In this document: piece by piece, positions 26,178-35,089 of the stretch
Layout: the number at the start of each line of letters is the position of its first letter
How positions within the stretch are numbered: position 1 is the stretch's first letter
Origin: Eshraghiella sp964576255
GTDB taxonomy: Bacteria; Bacillota; Clostridia; Lachnospirales; Lachnospiraceae
Assembly: GCA_964576255.1 (NCBI GenBank)
Contig: CAZNUK010000013.1
Location: 1 to 41,518 of the forward strand
Length of the DNA stretch: 41,518 nt
Reading direction: 5' to 3'
Position numbers and translations under genes: made by a program
Notes under the pieces: model-generated
The model's input: the letters and a program-made list of their open reading frames with translations, nothing else
The model's database searches: none
Told to the model about the DNA's origin: nothing

Positions 26178-28253
26178 ATGATAATTTATTATATTACTTC
26201 AGCCATAGTAACCTTCATTGTTTTGATGATAATGATTTTTATTTTTGAAAATAAGAAATTAAATATATATTTTCTTGTTTTAATTCTTATAATGACAATT
26301 GCAAACTGCGGATATATATCCGTTGCGTTGGGAGAGAATGTAAGAGAAGTATTGCTGGCTAATAAGCTGGCATATCTGGGTGGATGCTTTGTTCCTCCGA
26401 TTACGCTGTTTCTCGTGTGTGGAATATGCAATTACAAAATTAAAAAATGGCTACAGGTACTAATATATGGCTATAGCTTTTTTGTGTATGCAATGGTTCT
26501 TAGTACAGGGTTCTCTACAATTTATTATGAGAGTATTGAGTTACATAAATTTCTGGGAACTACAGTATTTTCGCAGGTTAATGGACCGGGCAGAGTGTTC
26601 TTTAATATGATTTTGTATGGATATATGGTTATCCAGATTGCTCTTCTTGTGTACAGTATTATTAAGAGAAGAGCGATTTCAAGAAAAAATCTCTGGCTTT
26701 TGTTGGGGCTTGAAGTTATTAATATTTTCTCTTTCATTATTGGGCGTTCAATTAGTCCGTTTTTTGAAGTTATGCCTTTTTTGTATGCAGTTGACAGTAT
26801 AATCTGTTTGGTATTGTATTACCGCGGACTTGGATATAATGTTGAGGATAATCTGGTTAGTGCTTATGTAAAACAACAGCAATGTGCATATATTATGTTT
26901 GATAACAAGCTAAGATATCTGGGATGTGCCGGTATGGCAATGGAGCTTTTTCCAGATTTGGAGAAATGTACTGTTGATAAGAAGATAGAACATATTGACA
27001 GCCTTAAAATTTTTCTTGACTGGATTGATAAATATTCTGATAGATTGAATGAAAATTTTAGCTATGAGCAGGGGGACAAACATTTTGAATGCAAAATTAA
27101 GAGGATATGGAATAAAAACAGAGCGGTTGGATATAACATTGAGATTAGTGAAGATACTGACAAATGGAAGTACATGAATCTAATAACTACCTATAATTCA
27201 GAGTTAGAGAAAATGCAGCTTGAGCTTGCAAAAAAGGTTGGGATACAGACAGCTGAGCTTAAAAAACAACAGCAGACCATTAATGAAATGTTTATGCAGA
27301 CTGTAAAGGCGTTAAGTGAGGCTGTGGATGCCAAGGATAGGTACACAAGTGGTCATTCCTTAAGAGTTGCACAGTATTCTAAAATGATAGCGGCTAAAAT
27401 GGGAAAAACTCCGGAGGAACAGGAGGATATTTACAGAGCCGGACTTTTGCATGACGTAGGTAAGATTAGAATTCCAGAGGAGATTATTAATAAGCCGGGC
27501 AAGCTTACTGATGAAGAGTATAATATAATTAAGATTCATACCGTTACAGGATACCATATCCTTAGGGGTATAAGCGGTGGTGATTATATTGCTACTGCTG
27601 CAAAATATCATCACGAAAGATATGACGGCAAGGGATATCCTAATGGACTCAAAGGTATAAATATTCCTGAGGTTGCACGAATACTTGGAGTTGCAGATTC
27701 CTATGATGCAATGAGTAGTAACAGAAGCTATAGAAATGCTCTTCCGCAACATATAGTGAGAGAAGAAATAGAAAAATGTAAGGGAACACAGTTTGACCCG
27801 TATGTTGCAGATGTAATGATTCAGTTAATTGATGAAGATAAGGAATACAACATGAGGCAGCAGGATTTGTCCAACAAAAAAATACTTATAGTGGATGATG
27901 AACCTATGAACCATAAGTTAATTGGACATATTATGAGGGATGAACCTATGTATCAGATGTCATCTGCGTTAAGCGGTAAGGAAGCACTTAAGATGCTTGA
28001 TGAGGAAGATTATGCTCTTATTATGTTAGACGTAATGATGCCGGAGATGAGTGGTATGGAAACCCTCAAATTAATAAGAAAAAAGACACAGACGCCGATA
28101 GTAATTATGACTGGTGATAAGACCTTAGATACATCCAAAGAATTTGCGGTACTGGGATGTGATGATTATATAACCAAACCATTTTTGCCATTGTTAATTA
28201 AAGAAATTGTTCATAATACGACAGAAACGATTCGGGTTTATAACGAAAAATAA
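26178..28253 (+). CDS. 7TM-PAS-HD-GYP-REC protein, probable cyclic-di-GMP phosphodiesterase
   Basis: The 691-residue protein has about seven N-terminal membrane helices (residues 3-215) like the 7TM sensor region of some histidine kinases. Next come a PAS-like region (about 225-335), a coiled-coil linker (about 340-375) and an HD-GYP domain (about 378-550). The HD pair is H425-D426 (LLHDVGK), the GYP motif is G486-Y487-P488, and HHERYDGKGYP is intact, so phosphodiesterase activity is expected. A receiver domain follows at the C-terminus (about 560-685) with D618 in LDVMMPEM. HD-GYP proteins usually carry REC at the N-terminus, so this order is unusual. AGGAG lies 8 bases before the start. It is cotranscribed with the REC-HPt gene. 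Confidence 0.88.
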   Translation: MIIYYITSAIVTFIVLMIMIFIFENKKLNIYFLVLILIMTIANCGYISVALGENVREVLLANKLAYLGGCFVPPITLFLVCGICNYKIKKWLQVLIYGYSFFVYAMVLSTGFSTIYYESIELHKFLGTTVFSQVNGPGRVFFNMILYGYMVIQIALLVYSIIKRRAISRKNLWLLLGLEVINIFSFIIGRSISPFFEVMPFLYAVDSIICLVLYYRGLGYNVEDNLVSAYVKQQQCAYIMFDNKLRYLGCAGMAMELFPDLEKCTVDKKIEHIDSLKIFLDWIDKYSDRLNENFSYEQGDKHFECKIKRIWNKNRAVGYNIEISEDTDKWKYMNLITTYNSELEKMQLELAKKVGIQTAELKKQQQTINEMFMQTVKALSEAVDAKDRYTSGHSLRVAQYSKMIAAKMGKTPEEQEDIYRAGLLHDVGKIRIPEEIINKPGKLTDEEYNIIKIHTVTGYHILRGISGGDYIATAAKYHHERYDGKGYPNGLKGINIPEVARILGVADSYDAMSSNRSYRNALPQHIVREEIEKCKGTQFDPYVADVMIQLIDEDKEYNMRQQDLSNKKILIVDDEPMNHKLIGHIMRDEPMYQMSSALSGKEALKMLDEEDYALIMLDVMMPEMSGMETLKLIRKKTQTPIVIMTGDKTLDTSKEFAVLGCDDYITKPFLPLLIKEIVHNTTETIRVYNEK

Positions 28254-28262
28254 CCTATACAT

Positions 28263-28318
28263 ATTCCACTCTTTTTTTACACATACTACAACAAAGTATT
28301 TGTAAAGGAGAGTGGAAT
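28263..28318 (+). promoter_or_regulatory. Long hairpin burying the ribosome site of the metallopeptidase gene
   Basis: ATTCCACTCT (28263-28272) is the exact reverse complement of AGAGTGGAAT (28309-28318). Inside it TTTACA (28276-28281) pairs with TGTAAA (28301-28306), and ATACT (28283-28287) with AGTAT (28295-28299). G-U pairs bridge the gap. The ribosome site AAAGGAG (28304-28310) and the first bases of the ATG (28317) are in the stem. No T-run follows the 3' arm, so it does not look like a terminator. Confidence 0.65.
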
Positions 28319-29006
28319 GTTTTTCTTTGACCCAACTTTTATTTTAGTAATTATAGGTGTGATAATTTGCCTTGTGGCATCCACCAATGTACAAATAACC
28401 TACAACAAATTTAATAAGTTAAAAAGCAGGAACGGGATTACTGCCAAAGAGGCAGCCATTAGAATTTTGAGAAATGCAGGAATTACCAATGTGAGTGTGG
28501 TTGAAGTAGAAGGTCATCTTTCGGACCATTATGACCCTAGAGCAGGAGAGGTGAGGCTATCAAAGAGTGTGTCGGGGTCCTCTTCTGTGGCAGCAATTGG
28601 GGTTGCGGCTCATGAATGTGGCCATGCTATTCAGCATGAGAGAAGTTACCTTCCATTGAAAATTCGAAGTGTAATTATACCTGTGGTTAATATTGGCGCC
28701 GCTCTTTCGTGGCCTCTTATTTTCATAGGGGTACTTCTTAGTTCTATTAATATGGTGCATATTGGAATAATTCTGTTTTCTGGTGTATTGGTATTTCAGT
28801 TGGTTACTCTTCCGGTGGAATTTAATGCATCAAAAAGAGCTTTGAGCATTCTTAGGGAAAGTGGAATGTTAGTGGGAGAAGAAGTTATTGGTGCCAGAAA
28901 AGTACTGACTGCAGCGGCACTTACTTACGTAACCCAGGTGCTTGCAACGATATTACAGCTTTTAAGATTGATTATTTTGTTTGGAGGCAGGCGCAAAAGA
29001 AGATAA
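28317..29006 (+). CDS. Zinc-dependent membrane metallopeptidase (YugP family)
   Basis: The 229-residue protein has an N-terminal membrane segment (about 4-20), a zinc motif HECGH at residues 99-103 (AAHECGHAIQHE) and further membrane helices in the C-terminal half. The sequence DHYDPRAGEVRLS before the motif and LPVEFNASKRAL after it are typical of the YugP/zinc-peptidase-2 family. The second glutamate ligand would be E within PVEFNAS. The family is widespread in Firmicutes and its physiological substrate is not known to me. The ribosome site AAAGGAG lies inside a long hairpin, suggesting control of translation. The next gene has its own promoter starting just after this stop codon. Confidence 0.9.
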   Translation: MFFFDPTFILVIIGVIICLVASTNVQITYNKFNKLKSRNGITAKEAAIRILRNAGITNVSVVEVEGHLSDHYDPRAGEVRLSKSVSGSSSVAAIGVAAHECGHAIQHERSYLPLKIRSVIIPVVNIGAALSWPLIFIGVLLSSINMVHIGIILFSGVLVFQLVTLPVEFNASKRALSILRESGMLVGEEVIGARKVLTAAALTYVTQVLATILQLLRLIILFGGRRKRR

Positions 29007-29010
29007 TGTA

Positions 29011-29039
29011 TGGTTAATTAATTTAGAATATGGTATAAT
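29011..29039 (+). promoter_or_regulatory. Extended -10 promoter of the OLD-like gene
   Basis: TGGTATAAT (29031-29039) is a perfect extended -10 element. A weak -35 (TGGTTA, 29011-29016) lies 17 bases upstream. It is about 40 bases before the chosen start at 29080. Confidence 0.6.
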
Positions 29040-29079
29040 TAGGGATAGGTATTTGTTCGTGATTATCAGGAGGTGGATG

Positions 29080-30930
29080 ATGCAAATTAAGTCACTCCAT
29101 ATTCAAAATTTTAAATCTATTAGGGAGGTTCAAATTAACGATATTGAAAACTCCCTTATTCTTGTGGGTAAAAACAACACTGGTAAGACTGTTGTTTTGG
29201 ATGCCATCAGAATTGTTATGGGCAGTTATATACCCAGGGAGTCCGATTTTAACGAGAAAAAGCAGAATATCGAAGTCGGAATGACTGTAGAGATTACCGA
29301 CGAGGATATGGAACGCCTTCACGCAAACGGAATTGTAAGCACGTACAAGAGATATTCTTCGTGGGAGAATGATTTCAAGGAAAAACTTCCAAGCTTTTCT
29401 AATGGGCTTTTAAGCTTTAAATGTTACGTTAATTACAGTGGTCAGATTAGATATGATGATGGATATACCAAGAATAACAGACATATATCCAAGGTGTTGC
29501 CAAAGCTTCATTTTATCGATACAACCAGAAATCCCCATGCATTTCAGGAGGATTTGCTTCTTATGCAGAGGTCGGAGGAGCTGGCAAGTCTTAAGGGTAA
29601 TATCTGTATGTTTAACAACGCAAAAGTGTGTAATCACTGTTTTAGCTGTATTGGTCTTATTAACCGCAAAAATCCGGAGGAGCTTACCCTGCAGGAAACC
29701 ACAAGACTTTTAGAGCATAAGGTATACGAGCTTAATCTTAGTGAATTTTCTAAAAAGGTTAATGAAAACTATAAAAAGAATGGCGGAGTGGAGGAAATAC
29801 ATTATGAACTTTCCACTGATGTGGATAAGCTTTTTAATATAAATGCTGAAGCATGGCACAGTGAATCTAAACGTGTAAATCCTGTTGAGGAACTTAGCAA
29901 TGGTATGAAAAGCATCTATATGCTTTCCCTTTTGGAAACTTACATTGATGATGAGACCAGCATGCCAAGTATAATTATGGTGGAATATCCGGAATTGTTT
30001 TTGCATCCTTCTCTTCAGAAGACTGCAAGTAAAATATTGTACCGTCTTTCTAAGAAAAATCAGGTGATTTTTACCACCCATTCTCCGAATATGGTGTCCA
30101 ATTTCACAAGAGGGCAGATTTGGCAGATGGTGCTTGACGAGGATGGCTTTTCAACCGGGCAGCAGAATGTTGACATAGACGACATTCTTAATGATTTGGG
30201 ATACAGCGCGAATGATTTCCTGAATGTGGATTTTGTGTTTATTGTCGAGGGTAAGCAGGATAAGAACCGTTTTCCACTTTTATTGGAGAAGTATTATTCC
30301 GAGATGTATGATAATAAGGGTGAATTATCCAGAATATCCATAATAATAACCAACAGCTGTACTAATATTAAGACCTATGCCAATTTGAAATATATGAATC
30401 AGCTGTATTTAAGAGACCAGTTTCTTATGATTAGGGATGGAGATGGTAAGAATCCGGAGGAGCTTGCAGGACAGCTTTGTCGTTATTATAGTGAGCAGAA
30501 TAAACAGGACATTGACAGGCTTCCAAGGGTTGGAAGACAGAATGTACTTGTTCTTAAATACTATTCTTTTGAAAATTATTTTTTGAATCCTAAGGTTATG
30601 GCACAGCTTGGGGTTGTTAAGAGTGAGGAACAGTTCTGGAATATTTTATATTCCAAATGGGAGCAGTATCTTCACAAGCTTTCCAGTGGCAAAAAATTTA
30701 TGGATGCCATAGGCAAAAAAGTAAAATCTGTAGAAGATATACAGGAACATTTTGAGGAATTTAAAACCTACGTCAGAGGACATAATCTTTATGATATTTT
30801 TTACGGGCGTTTCAGGGACAAAGAAAGAGAACTATTGAAGGAGTATTTGGAGTTGGCACCAAGGGAGGATTTTAAAGATATTCTTGATGCCATAGATTCC
30901 TTTGTTTTTTTTCACAATCGAAAAAAATAA
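29080..30930 (+). CDS. OLD-like AAA ATPase with C-terminal TOPRIM domain and a four-cysteine insert
   Basis: The 616-residue protein is read from ATG 29080, 6 bases after AGGAGG (29068-29073); the frame is open further upstream but without a ribosome site. The N-terminus is SMC/RecF-like (MQIKSLHIQNFKSI) with Walker A GKNNTGKT (30-37). A Walker B-like IIMVEYPELFLHP (E302) and the THSPNMV switch follow. The TOPRIM-like part has E390-G391...D394 (VEGKQD) and D453/D455 (RDGDG), the metal residues of OLD-family nucleases. C176, C184, C187 and C190 may bind zinc. OLD proteins are nucleases tied to phage interference or DNA metabolism. No GajB-type helicase or reverse transcriptase lies next to it, so it is a stand-alone (class 1-like) member. 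Confidence 0.78.
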   Translation: MQIKSLHIQNFKSIREVQINDIENSLILVGKNNTGKTVVLDAIRIVMGSYIPRESDFNEKKQNIEVGMTVEITDEDMERLHANGIVSTYKRYSSWENDFKEKLPSFSNGLLSFKCYVNYSGQIRYDDGYTKNNRHISKVLPKLHFIDTTRNPHAFQEDLLLMQRSEELASLKGNICMFNNAKVCNHCFSCIGLINRKNPEELTLQETTRLLEHKVYELNLSEFSKKVNENYKKNGGVEEIHYELSTDVDKLFNINAEAWHSESKRVNPVEELSNGMKSIYMLSLLETYIDDETSMPSIIMVEYPELFLHPSLQKTASKILYRLSKKNQVIFTTHSPNMVSNFTRGQIWQMVLDEDGFSTGQQNVDIDDILNDLGYSANDFLNVDFVFIVEGKQDKNRFPLLLEKYYSEMYDNKGELSRISIIITNSCTNIKTYANLKYMNQLYLRDQFLMIRDGDGKNPEELAGQLCRYYSEQNKQDIDRLPRVGRQNVLVLKYYSFENYFLNPKVMAQLGVVKSEEQFWNILYSKWEQYLHKLSSGKKFMDAIGKKVKSVEDIQEHFEEFKTYVRGHNLYDIFYGRFRDKERELLKEYLELAPREDFKDILDAIDSFVFFHNRKK

Positions 30931-30951
30931 TTAAATTTTGTCGAAAAATAG

Positions 30952-30979
30952 TTGCAAAAATGAAGTGTGATGATATAAT
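30952..30979 (+). promoter_or_regulatory. Promoter of the exopolysaccharide operon
   Basis: TTGCAA (30952-30957), a 16-base spacer and TATAAT (30974-30979) preceded by TGA (extended -10). The expected transcript start is near 30986, giving a leader of about 30 bases. That is too short for a cyclic-di-GMP riboswitch. Confidence 0.75.
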
Positions 30980-31014
30980 GTACAGATGAAAGTTAGATTT
31001 TAGCAGGTGTACAA

Positions 31015-32463
31015 ATGGTATTTTCGAGTATTACATTTCTGTTTTATTTTTTACCAATTTCAATAATAGGTTATTATTTATTGTTTTTTTCAAGGAAGCT
31101 GCAGAATATGTGGCTTCTTTTGGTAAGTCTTATTTTCTACGCATGGGGTGAGCCAGTTTTTGTGTTTGTTATGATGGGCTCCGTGGTGATAAACTGGTTG
31201 GCCGGGCTTATTATTAATGGAGCCGGGCGGCGAACCACAGTTAGAAAAGTAACGCTGTTTATCTCCTGTGCGTTTAATTTGTTGCTTTTAGGTGCTTTTA
31301 AATATACCAACTTTATTGTAGATACGATATATGGATTTGTGGACTGGGAGCCACTTACCAAGGTGCCCGAAATAGCGTTGCCCATAGGTATTTCATTTTT
31401 CACCTTTCAGGCCATGTCCTATGTAATAGATGTATACAGAGGGGATGCCAAGGTTCAGAAAAATCTCCTGTATCTTGGGCTGTACATAACCTTTTTCCCA
31501 CAGTTAGTTGCGGGACCTATTGTTCGATATAATTCCATTGCGGAACAGATTGAAAGCCGTCAAACTAATATTTCAATGTTTTCAGAAGGCTGTTGCAGAT
31601 TTTCTATTGGAATGATTAAGAAAATAATTATTTCTAATAATATGGCAGTCATTGTGGATAATATTTTTTCACTTACTAACGCAGGTGTAGCTGTTAAAGC
31701 GGTGCCTGTGTTGCTTGCGTGGACCGGTTCTATTGCATATTGTCTTCAGCTGTATTATGACTTTAGCGGATATTCGGATATGGCCATAGGCCTTGGTAAA
31801 ATGTTTGGTTTTGAATTTGAGGAGAACTTTGACCATCCTTTTGTATCCAGGTCCATAAGGGAGTTTATGAGCAGATGGCATATTTCTCTTTCAAAATGGT
31901 TCTCCCAGTATGTGTACAGACCGCTCGGTGGTTCACGAACAAAGAATGATGACCTTATGGTTAGAAATCTTCTTGTTGTCTGGCTTCTTACGGGTATCTG
32001 GCACGGTGCGGCCTGGACATATGTAGTATGGGGACTGGGGTTCTTTGTTCTTATCATCCTTGAAAAAGTAACCGGATGGGAAAAATGGAGAATCCCCGGA
32101 TTTATAAAACATATAGTTCCGATGTTTGCGGTTGTATTTATGTTTGTGTTATTCCGTGCAGAAAATATGGACCAGTTTTTTGAAATATGTAAGAATATGT
32201 TTGGGGTTAATAACAATGGCTTTTTCAGTGATACTGCACTGATGATTTGGAAGGAGTATGCGCTGGTATTCATTGCCGGTATTATATTCCTTATGCCGGT
32301 TAGACAGCTGCTTGAGAAAAAAATTCTTGGTAATAGTGCACCGGCGGTGGTGAGAGGAATCGGTGGAGTGTTTTATGTGGTTATACTGGCGGCTCTTATG
32401 CTGTTTTGCATAATTGTGCTTGCAAAAGGCGGATATAATCCGTTTATATATTTCAATTTCTAA
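31015..32463 (+). CDS. MBOAT-family O-acyltransferase (AlgI-like)
   Basis: The 482-residue polytopic membrane protein belongs to the AlgI/DltB branch of MBOAT enzymes. Hallmarks are LVAGPIVRY, SGYSDMAIGLGKMFGFEF, FMSRWHISLSKWF, YRPLGGSR and TGIWHGAAWTYVVWG with the invariant catalytic histidine H330. AlgI-type proteins carry acetyl groups across the membrane for O-acetylation of extracellular polysaccharides. It is the first gene of the operon and is followed 12 bases later by a DHHW protein, the usual extracytoplasmic partner. Acylation of the cellulose-like polymer made by the downstream synthase is therefore the most likely job. The start has CAGGTG upstream. Confidence 0.92.
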   Translation: MVFSSITFLFYFLPISIIGYYLLFFSRKLQNMWLLLVSLIFYAWGEPVFVFVMMGSVVINWLAGLIINGAGRRTTVRKVTLFISCAFNLLLLGAFKYTNFIVDTIYGFVDWEPLTKVPEIALPIGISFFTFQAMSYVIDVYRGDAKVQKNLLYLGLYITFFPQLVAGPIVRYNSIAEQIESRQTNISMFSEGCCRFSIGMIKKIIISNNMAVIVDNIFSLTNAGVAVKAVPVLLAWTGSIAYCLQLYYDFSGYSDMAIGLGKMFGFEFEENFDHPFVSRSIREFMSRWHISLSKWFSQYVYRPLGGSRTKNDDLMVRNLLVVWLLTGIWHGAAWTYVVWGLGFFVLIILEKVTGWEKWRIPGFIKHIVPMFAVVFMFVLFRAENMDQFFEICKNMFGVNNNGFFSDTALMIWKEYALVFIAGIIFLMPVRQLLEKKILGNSAPAVVRGIGGVFYVVILAALMLFCIIVLAKGGYNPFIYFNF

Positions 32464-32475
32464 GGAGGAAGGACG

Positions 32476-33696
32476 ATGAAGGTCTATCATAAAGCTTTTG
32501 CCGTGATATTTATGACTGCATTAATCGGTTTTGCGGTTTTTAACGTGTCAATTAAATTTTATGAACTGAAAACCAGTCTTTCTGAAATAGAGCAGCCCGA
32601 GGAACTGGAAGATGTTAAAGAATATACGGCTCAAATAGACAGTGCACTTCTTAATAATCTGTTATTTGACCATACATGGAATGAAGCATATGCCATGGTA
32701 TATAACGTTCTTGGAAAGAATGAGGAAAACAGTTTTAAATATGTCCGGGATAAGGACGGAATGCTGTATTCCGGAAACTTTTGGAATACTCCGATGGTGC
32801 CGGCAAGTGAGTATGTTACCAGAATTAACATTGTGAAGAAAAAGGTCGAGGATAAGGATACGAAGGTTGTGGTGCTTTTATATCCTTGTCAGTATAATGA
32901 GGAATGGTCTGATGGATATGATGGAATACCATATTCCGATTATAATGAAATGATTGATGATATGACTGCGTATTTCAGATACTACAGTATTGATTATATT
33001 AATTACAGAGATTTTTTCATTGAAAAAGAGTGGAAGTCCACGGATATTTTCTATAAAACGGACCACCATTGGACGACTCTTGCAGCGTTTGAAGGATATA
33101 AAGAGCTGGTAAGATATCTTAACGAAGAGTTTGATGAAAATCTTGATACATATTATACCGAGGAAGATAATTATAAGTTTGTTACTTACGAAGACTGTTT
33201 TATTGGCTCTCAGGGAAGAGATGCGGGGGTGAATTATGTAGGGCTTGATGATTATACTCTTATCGTTCCCAAATTTGCGACGGACTACTACTTCAGCTAT
33301 ACAGGCAGGGAAGGGGTTACTGTGGAACAGCAGGGCAGTATTGAAAAAACATTAATTAATCTTAAATATCTTTCAATGGAAGATTATTATGAAAAAGATA
33401 TGTACTGCACTTATATGGATGGAATTCATCTTAAAGAAACTGTAATTAATAACAATAATGAGGAAGGGCTTGATGTTCTGTTTATCAGAGATTCATATTC
33501 ATCATCCCTTGGAACCTTTTTCTCATCCCATTGTAATGTAATGGATTTTATGTGGTCCGCAAATATGCCGACTGCGGCAATGGAAGAGGCTATAGAAGAA
33601 GGTGATTATGATTACATATTTATAGGACTTGCAGTTGACAGCTATGTTAACGGTGGCTTTGAAATATATGATGATGAGGTGTTAACCAATGAGTAA
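32476..33696 (+). CDS. DHHW-family protein (AlgJ/AlgX-like, exopolysaccharide O-acetylation)
   Basis: This 406-residue protein has an N-terminal membrane anchor (about 8-28) and an extracytoplasmic SGNH-hydrolase-like domain. The family motif DHHW is at residues 196-199 (KTDHHWTTLAAF). The Ser-containing block FIRDSYSSSLGTFF near residue 338 corresponds to the nucleophile region of AlgJ/AlgX relatives. It probably transfers acetyl groups delivered by the MBOAT protein onto the polymer. GGAGG precedes ATG 32476, and the last 8 bases overlap the VTC-domain gene. Confidence 0.88.
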   Translation: MKVYHKAFAVIFMTALIGFAVFNVSIKFYELKTSLSEIEQPEELEDVKEYTAQIDSALLNNLLFDHTWNEAYAMVYNVLGKNEENSFKYVRDKDGMLYSGNFWNTPMVPASEYVTRINIVKKKVEDKDTKVVVLLYPCQYNEEWSDGYDGIPYSDYNEMIDDMTAYFRYYSIDYINYRDFFIEKEWKSTDIFYKTDHHWTTLAAFEGYKELVRYLNEEFDENLDTYYTEEDNYKFVTYEDCFIGSQGRDAGVNYVGLDDYTLIVPKFATDYYFSYTGREGVTVEQQGSIEKTLINLKYLSMEDYYEKDMYCTYMDGIHLKETVINNNNEEGLDVLFIRDSYSSSLGTFFSSHCNVMDFMWSANMPTAAMEEAIEEGDYDYIFIGLAVDSYVNGGFEIYDDEVLTNE

Positions 33697-34390
33697 GGAA
33701 TTAAGAGTTCTCAGGACGGAGAAAAAACATAACCTTTCCAAGCTTCAGGTGAGCGGGCTCAAAAGTCGGTTGTCAGCAATTTTAAAGGGAGACCCGGTTA
33801 ACGGGTATAAGCCCTATCTGGTGCGATCCCTGTATTTTGATACGGTTTATAATGACGACTTTTATGAAAAAATGGCGGGTGTGGAGCGAAGGCAGAAGAT
33901 TAGGCTTCGAATATATGACCCGGATTCAGAGAGTGCCAAGCTGGAAATCAAAGAAAAACAAGGAACCACTCAGCTTAAGCGTTCACTTGTATTGACAAGG
34001 GAAGAGGCGATACGTATTCAGAATTGTGATTATGAGGTGCTTAAGGAAAAGGATGGAGAACTGGCAGGGGAGCTTTATTGTCTTATGACAACAAAGCAGT
34101 ACAGACCTGTATGTATAGTAGAGTATGACAGGGTTGCCTTTATGCATCCTACTAATGACATAAGAATTACTTTTGACAGTAATATACGTTCCAATGAAGG
34201 TAATTTTTCGATTTTTGATTCTAAGCTTCAGTGTTATCCTGTATATCCATGGAGGGATACGGTTCTGGAGATAAAATATAATGGATTTTTATTAAGCTAC
34301 ATAAAGAGCGTTATAGGAACTCTCGATTGTAGCGAAACTGCCGTCAGCAAATATTGTATGGCGAGAAGATTCGGTTTAGGAGGAGAATAA
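33689..34390 (+). CDS. VTC-domain protein (polyphosphate polymerase-like)
   Basis: The 233-residue soluble protein has the tunnel-fold residues of the VTC catalytic domain: RSLYFDTVYNDDFYEK, RRQKIRLRIY, KLEIKEKQG, VEYDRVAF, RITFDSNIR and LEIKYNG. Eukaryotic VTC4 makes polyphosphate from ATP. Bacterial stand-alone VTC proteins are often found next to DUF4956 and CotH genes, as here, and their product is not established. The start overlaps the DHHW gene by 8 bases. DUF4956 begins 2 bases after its stop, so all are co-translated. Confidence 0.88.
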   Translation: MSKELRVLRTEKKHNLSKLQVSGLKSRLSAILKGDPVNGYKPYLVRSLYFDTVYNDDFYEKMAGVERRQKIRLRIYDPDSESAKLEIKEKQGTTQLKRSLVLTREEAIRIQNCDYEVLKEKDGELAGELYCLMTTKQYRPVCIVEYDRVAFMHPTNDIRITFDSNIRSNEGNFSIFDSKLQCYPVYPWRDTVLEIKYNGFLLSYIKSVIGTLDCSETAVSKYCMARRFGLGGE

Positions 34391-34392
34391 TA

Positions 34393-35070
34393 ATGAAAGA
34401 AGAGATTTTAAAGTATTTACAGATTGGCACTACCAATCTATCAACAGAAAGCATAATCATTGCTTTTATTGCTTCGGTGCTTATTGGTGGAGTTATTTTT
34501 ATTTCGTACAGATTTTCACACAGCTCTGCGGTGTATAGTGCCAAATTTAATGTGTCGCTTGTAATGCTTACAATTGTTACCACACTTATTATGAGCGTTA
34601 TCGGTAACAACGTGGCGCTTTCTTTGGGAATGGTTGGTGCGTTGTCAATTGTAAGATATCGTACTGCAATTAAGGACCCAAGAGATACAGCTTATATATT
34701 CTGGGCAATTGCTGCAGGTATCTGCTGTGGTGTACAGGATTTTATCGTAGTTGGCATTGGAAGCGGTATTATTTTTCTTGTAATGCTGGTAATCGGTAAT
34801 GTGGCTAACAATGACAGATATCTTGTAATTATAAGAGGTGAACTTAAAGCATCTGATGAAATTAAGAGCGTTATAGACAATGTTTTTAATGCTAAGGCTA
34901 AATTCAGGGTACAGAATACTACTGCGGATACTACTGAGTTTATTTATGAGGTATCAGAGAAACTTTTGAAGGATTCTCAGGCAAGAGAGGATATTACAAC
35001 TACTCTTTATAAGGTGTCCGGGGTTGAAAGTGTAAACCTTGTATGCCAGAATGATGAGATTAACAGATAA
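34393..35070 (+). CDS. DUF4956 membrane protein
   Basis: The 225-residue protein starts at ATG 34393, 7 bases after AGGAGGAG (34378-34385). The longer frame from 34354 has no ribosome site. The N-terminal half has about four membrane helices, including LSLGMVGALSIVRYRTAIKDPRDTAYIFWAIAAG, the conserved block of this family. The C-terminal about 80 residues form a soluble alpha/beta domain (RYLVIIRGELKASDEIKSVI). The function is unknown. In many bacteria it accompanies VTC-domain and CotH proteins, which suggests a membrane partner for the VTC enzyme. Confidence 0.85.
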   Translation: MKEEILKYLQIGTTNLSTESIIIAFIASVLIGGVIFISYRFSHSSAVYSAKFNVSLVMLTIVTTLIMSVIGNNVALSLGMVGALSIVRYRTAIKDPRDTAYIFWAIAAGICCGVQDFIVVGIGSGIIFLVMLVIGNVANNDRYLVIIRGELKASDEIKSVIDNVFNAKAKFRVQNTTADTTEFIYEVSEKLLKDSQAREDITTTLYKVSGVESVNLVCQNDEINR

Positions 35071-35089
35071 AATTTAGTGGAATTTGAAT

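Noticed and set aside
28263..28318. Terminator after the HD-GYP gene
   Set aside because: Neither strand has a T-run directly after the hairpin, and the ribosome site of the next gene is part of the stem.
29080..30930. Gabija defence system
   Set aside because: The OLD-like protein resembles GajA in domain order, but no UvrD-like helicase (GajB) lies beside it.
30931..31014. Cyclic-di-GMP riboswitch before the exopolysaccharide operon
   Set aside because: Only about 30 bases lie between the predicted transcript start and the first gene, and no conserved riboswitch pattern is visible.
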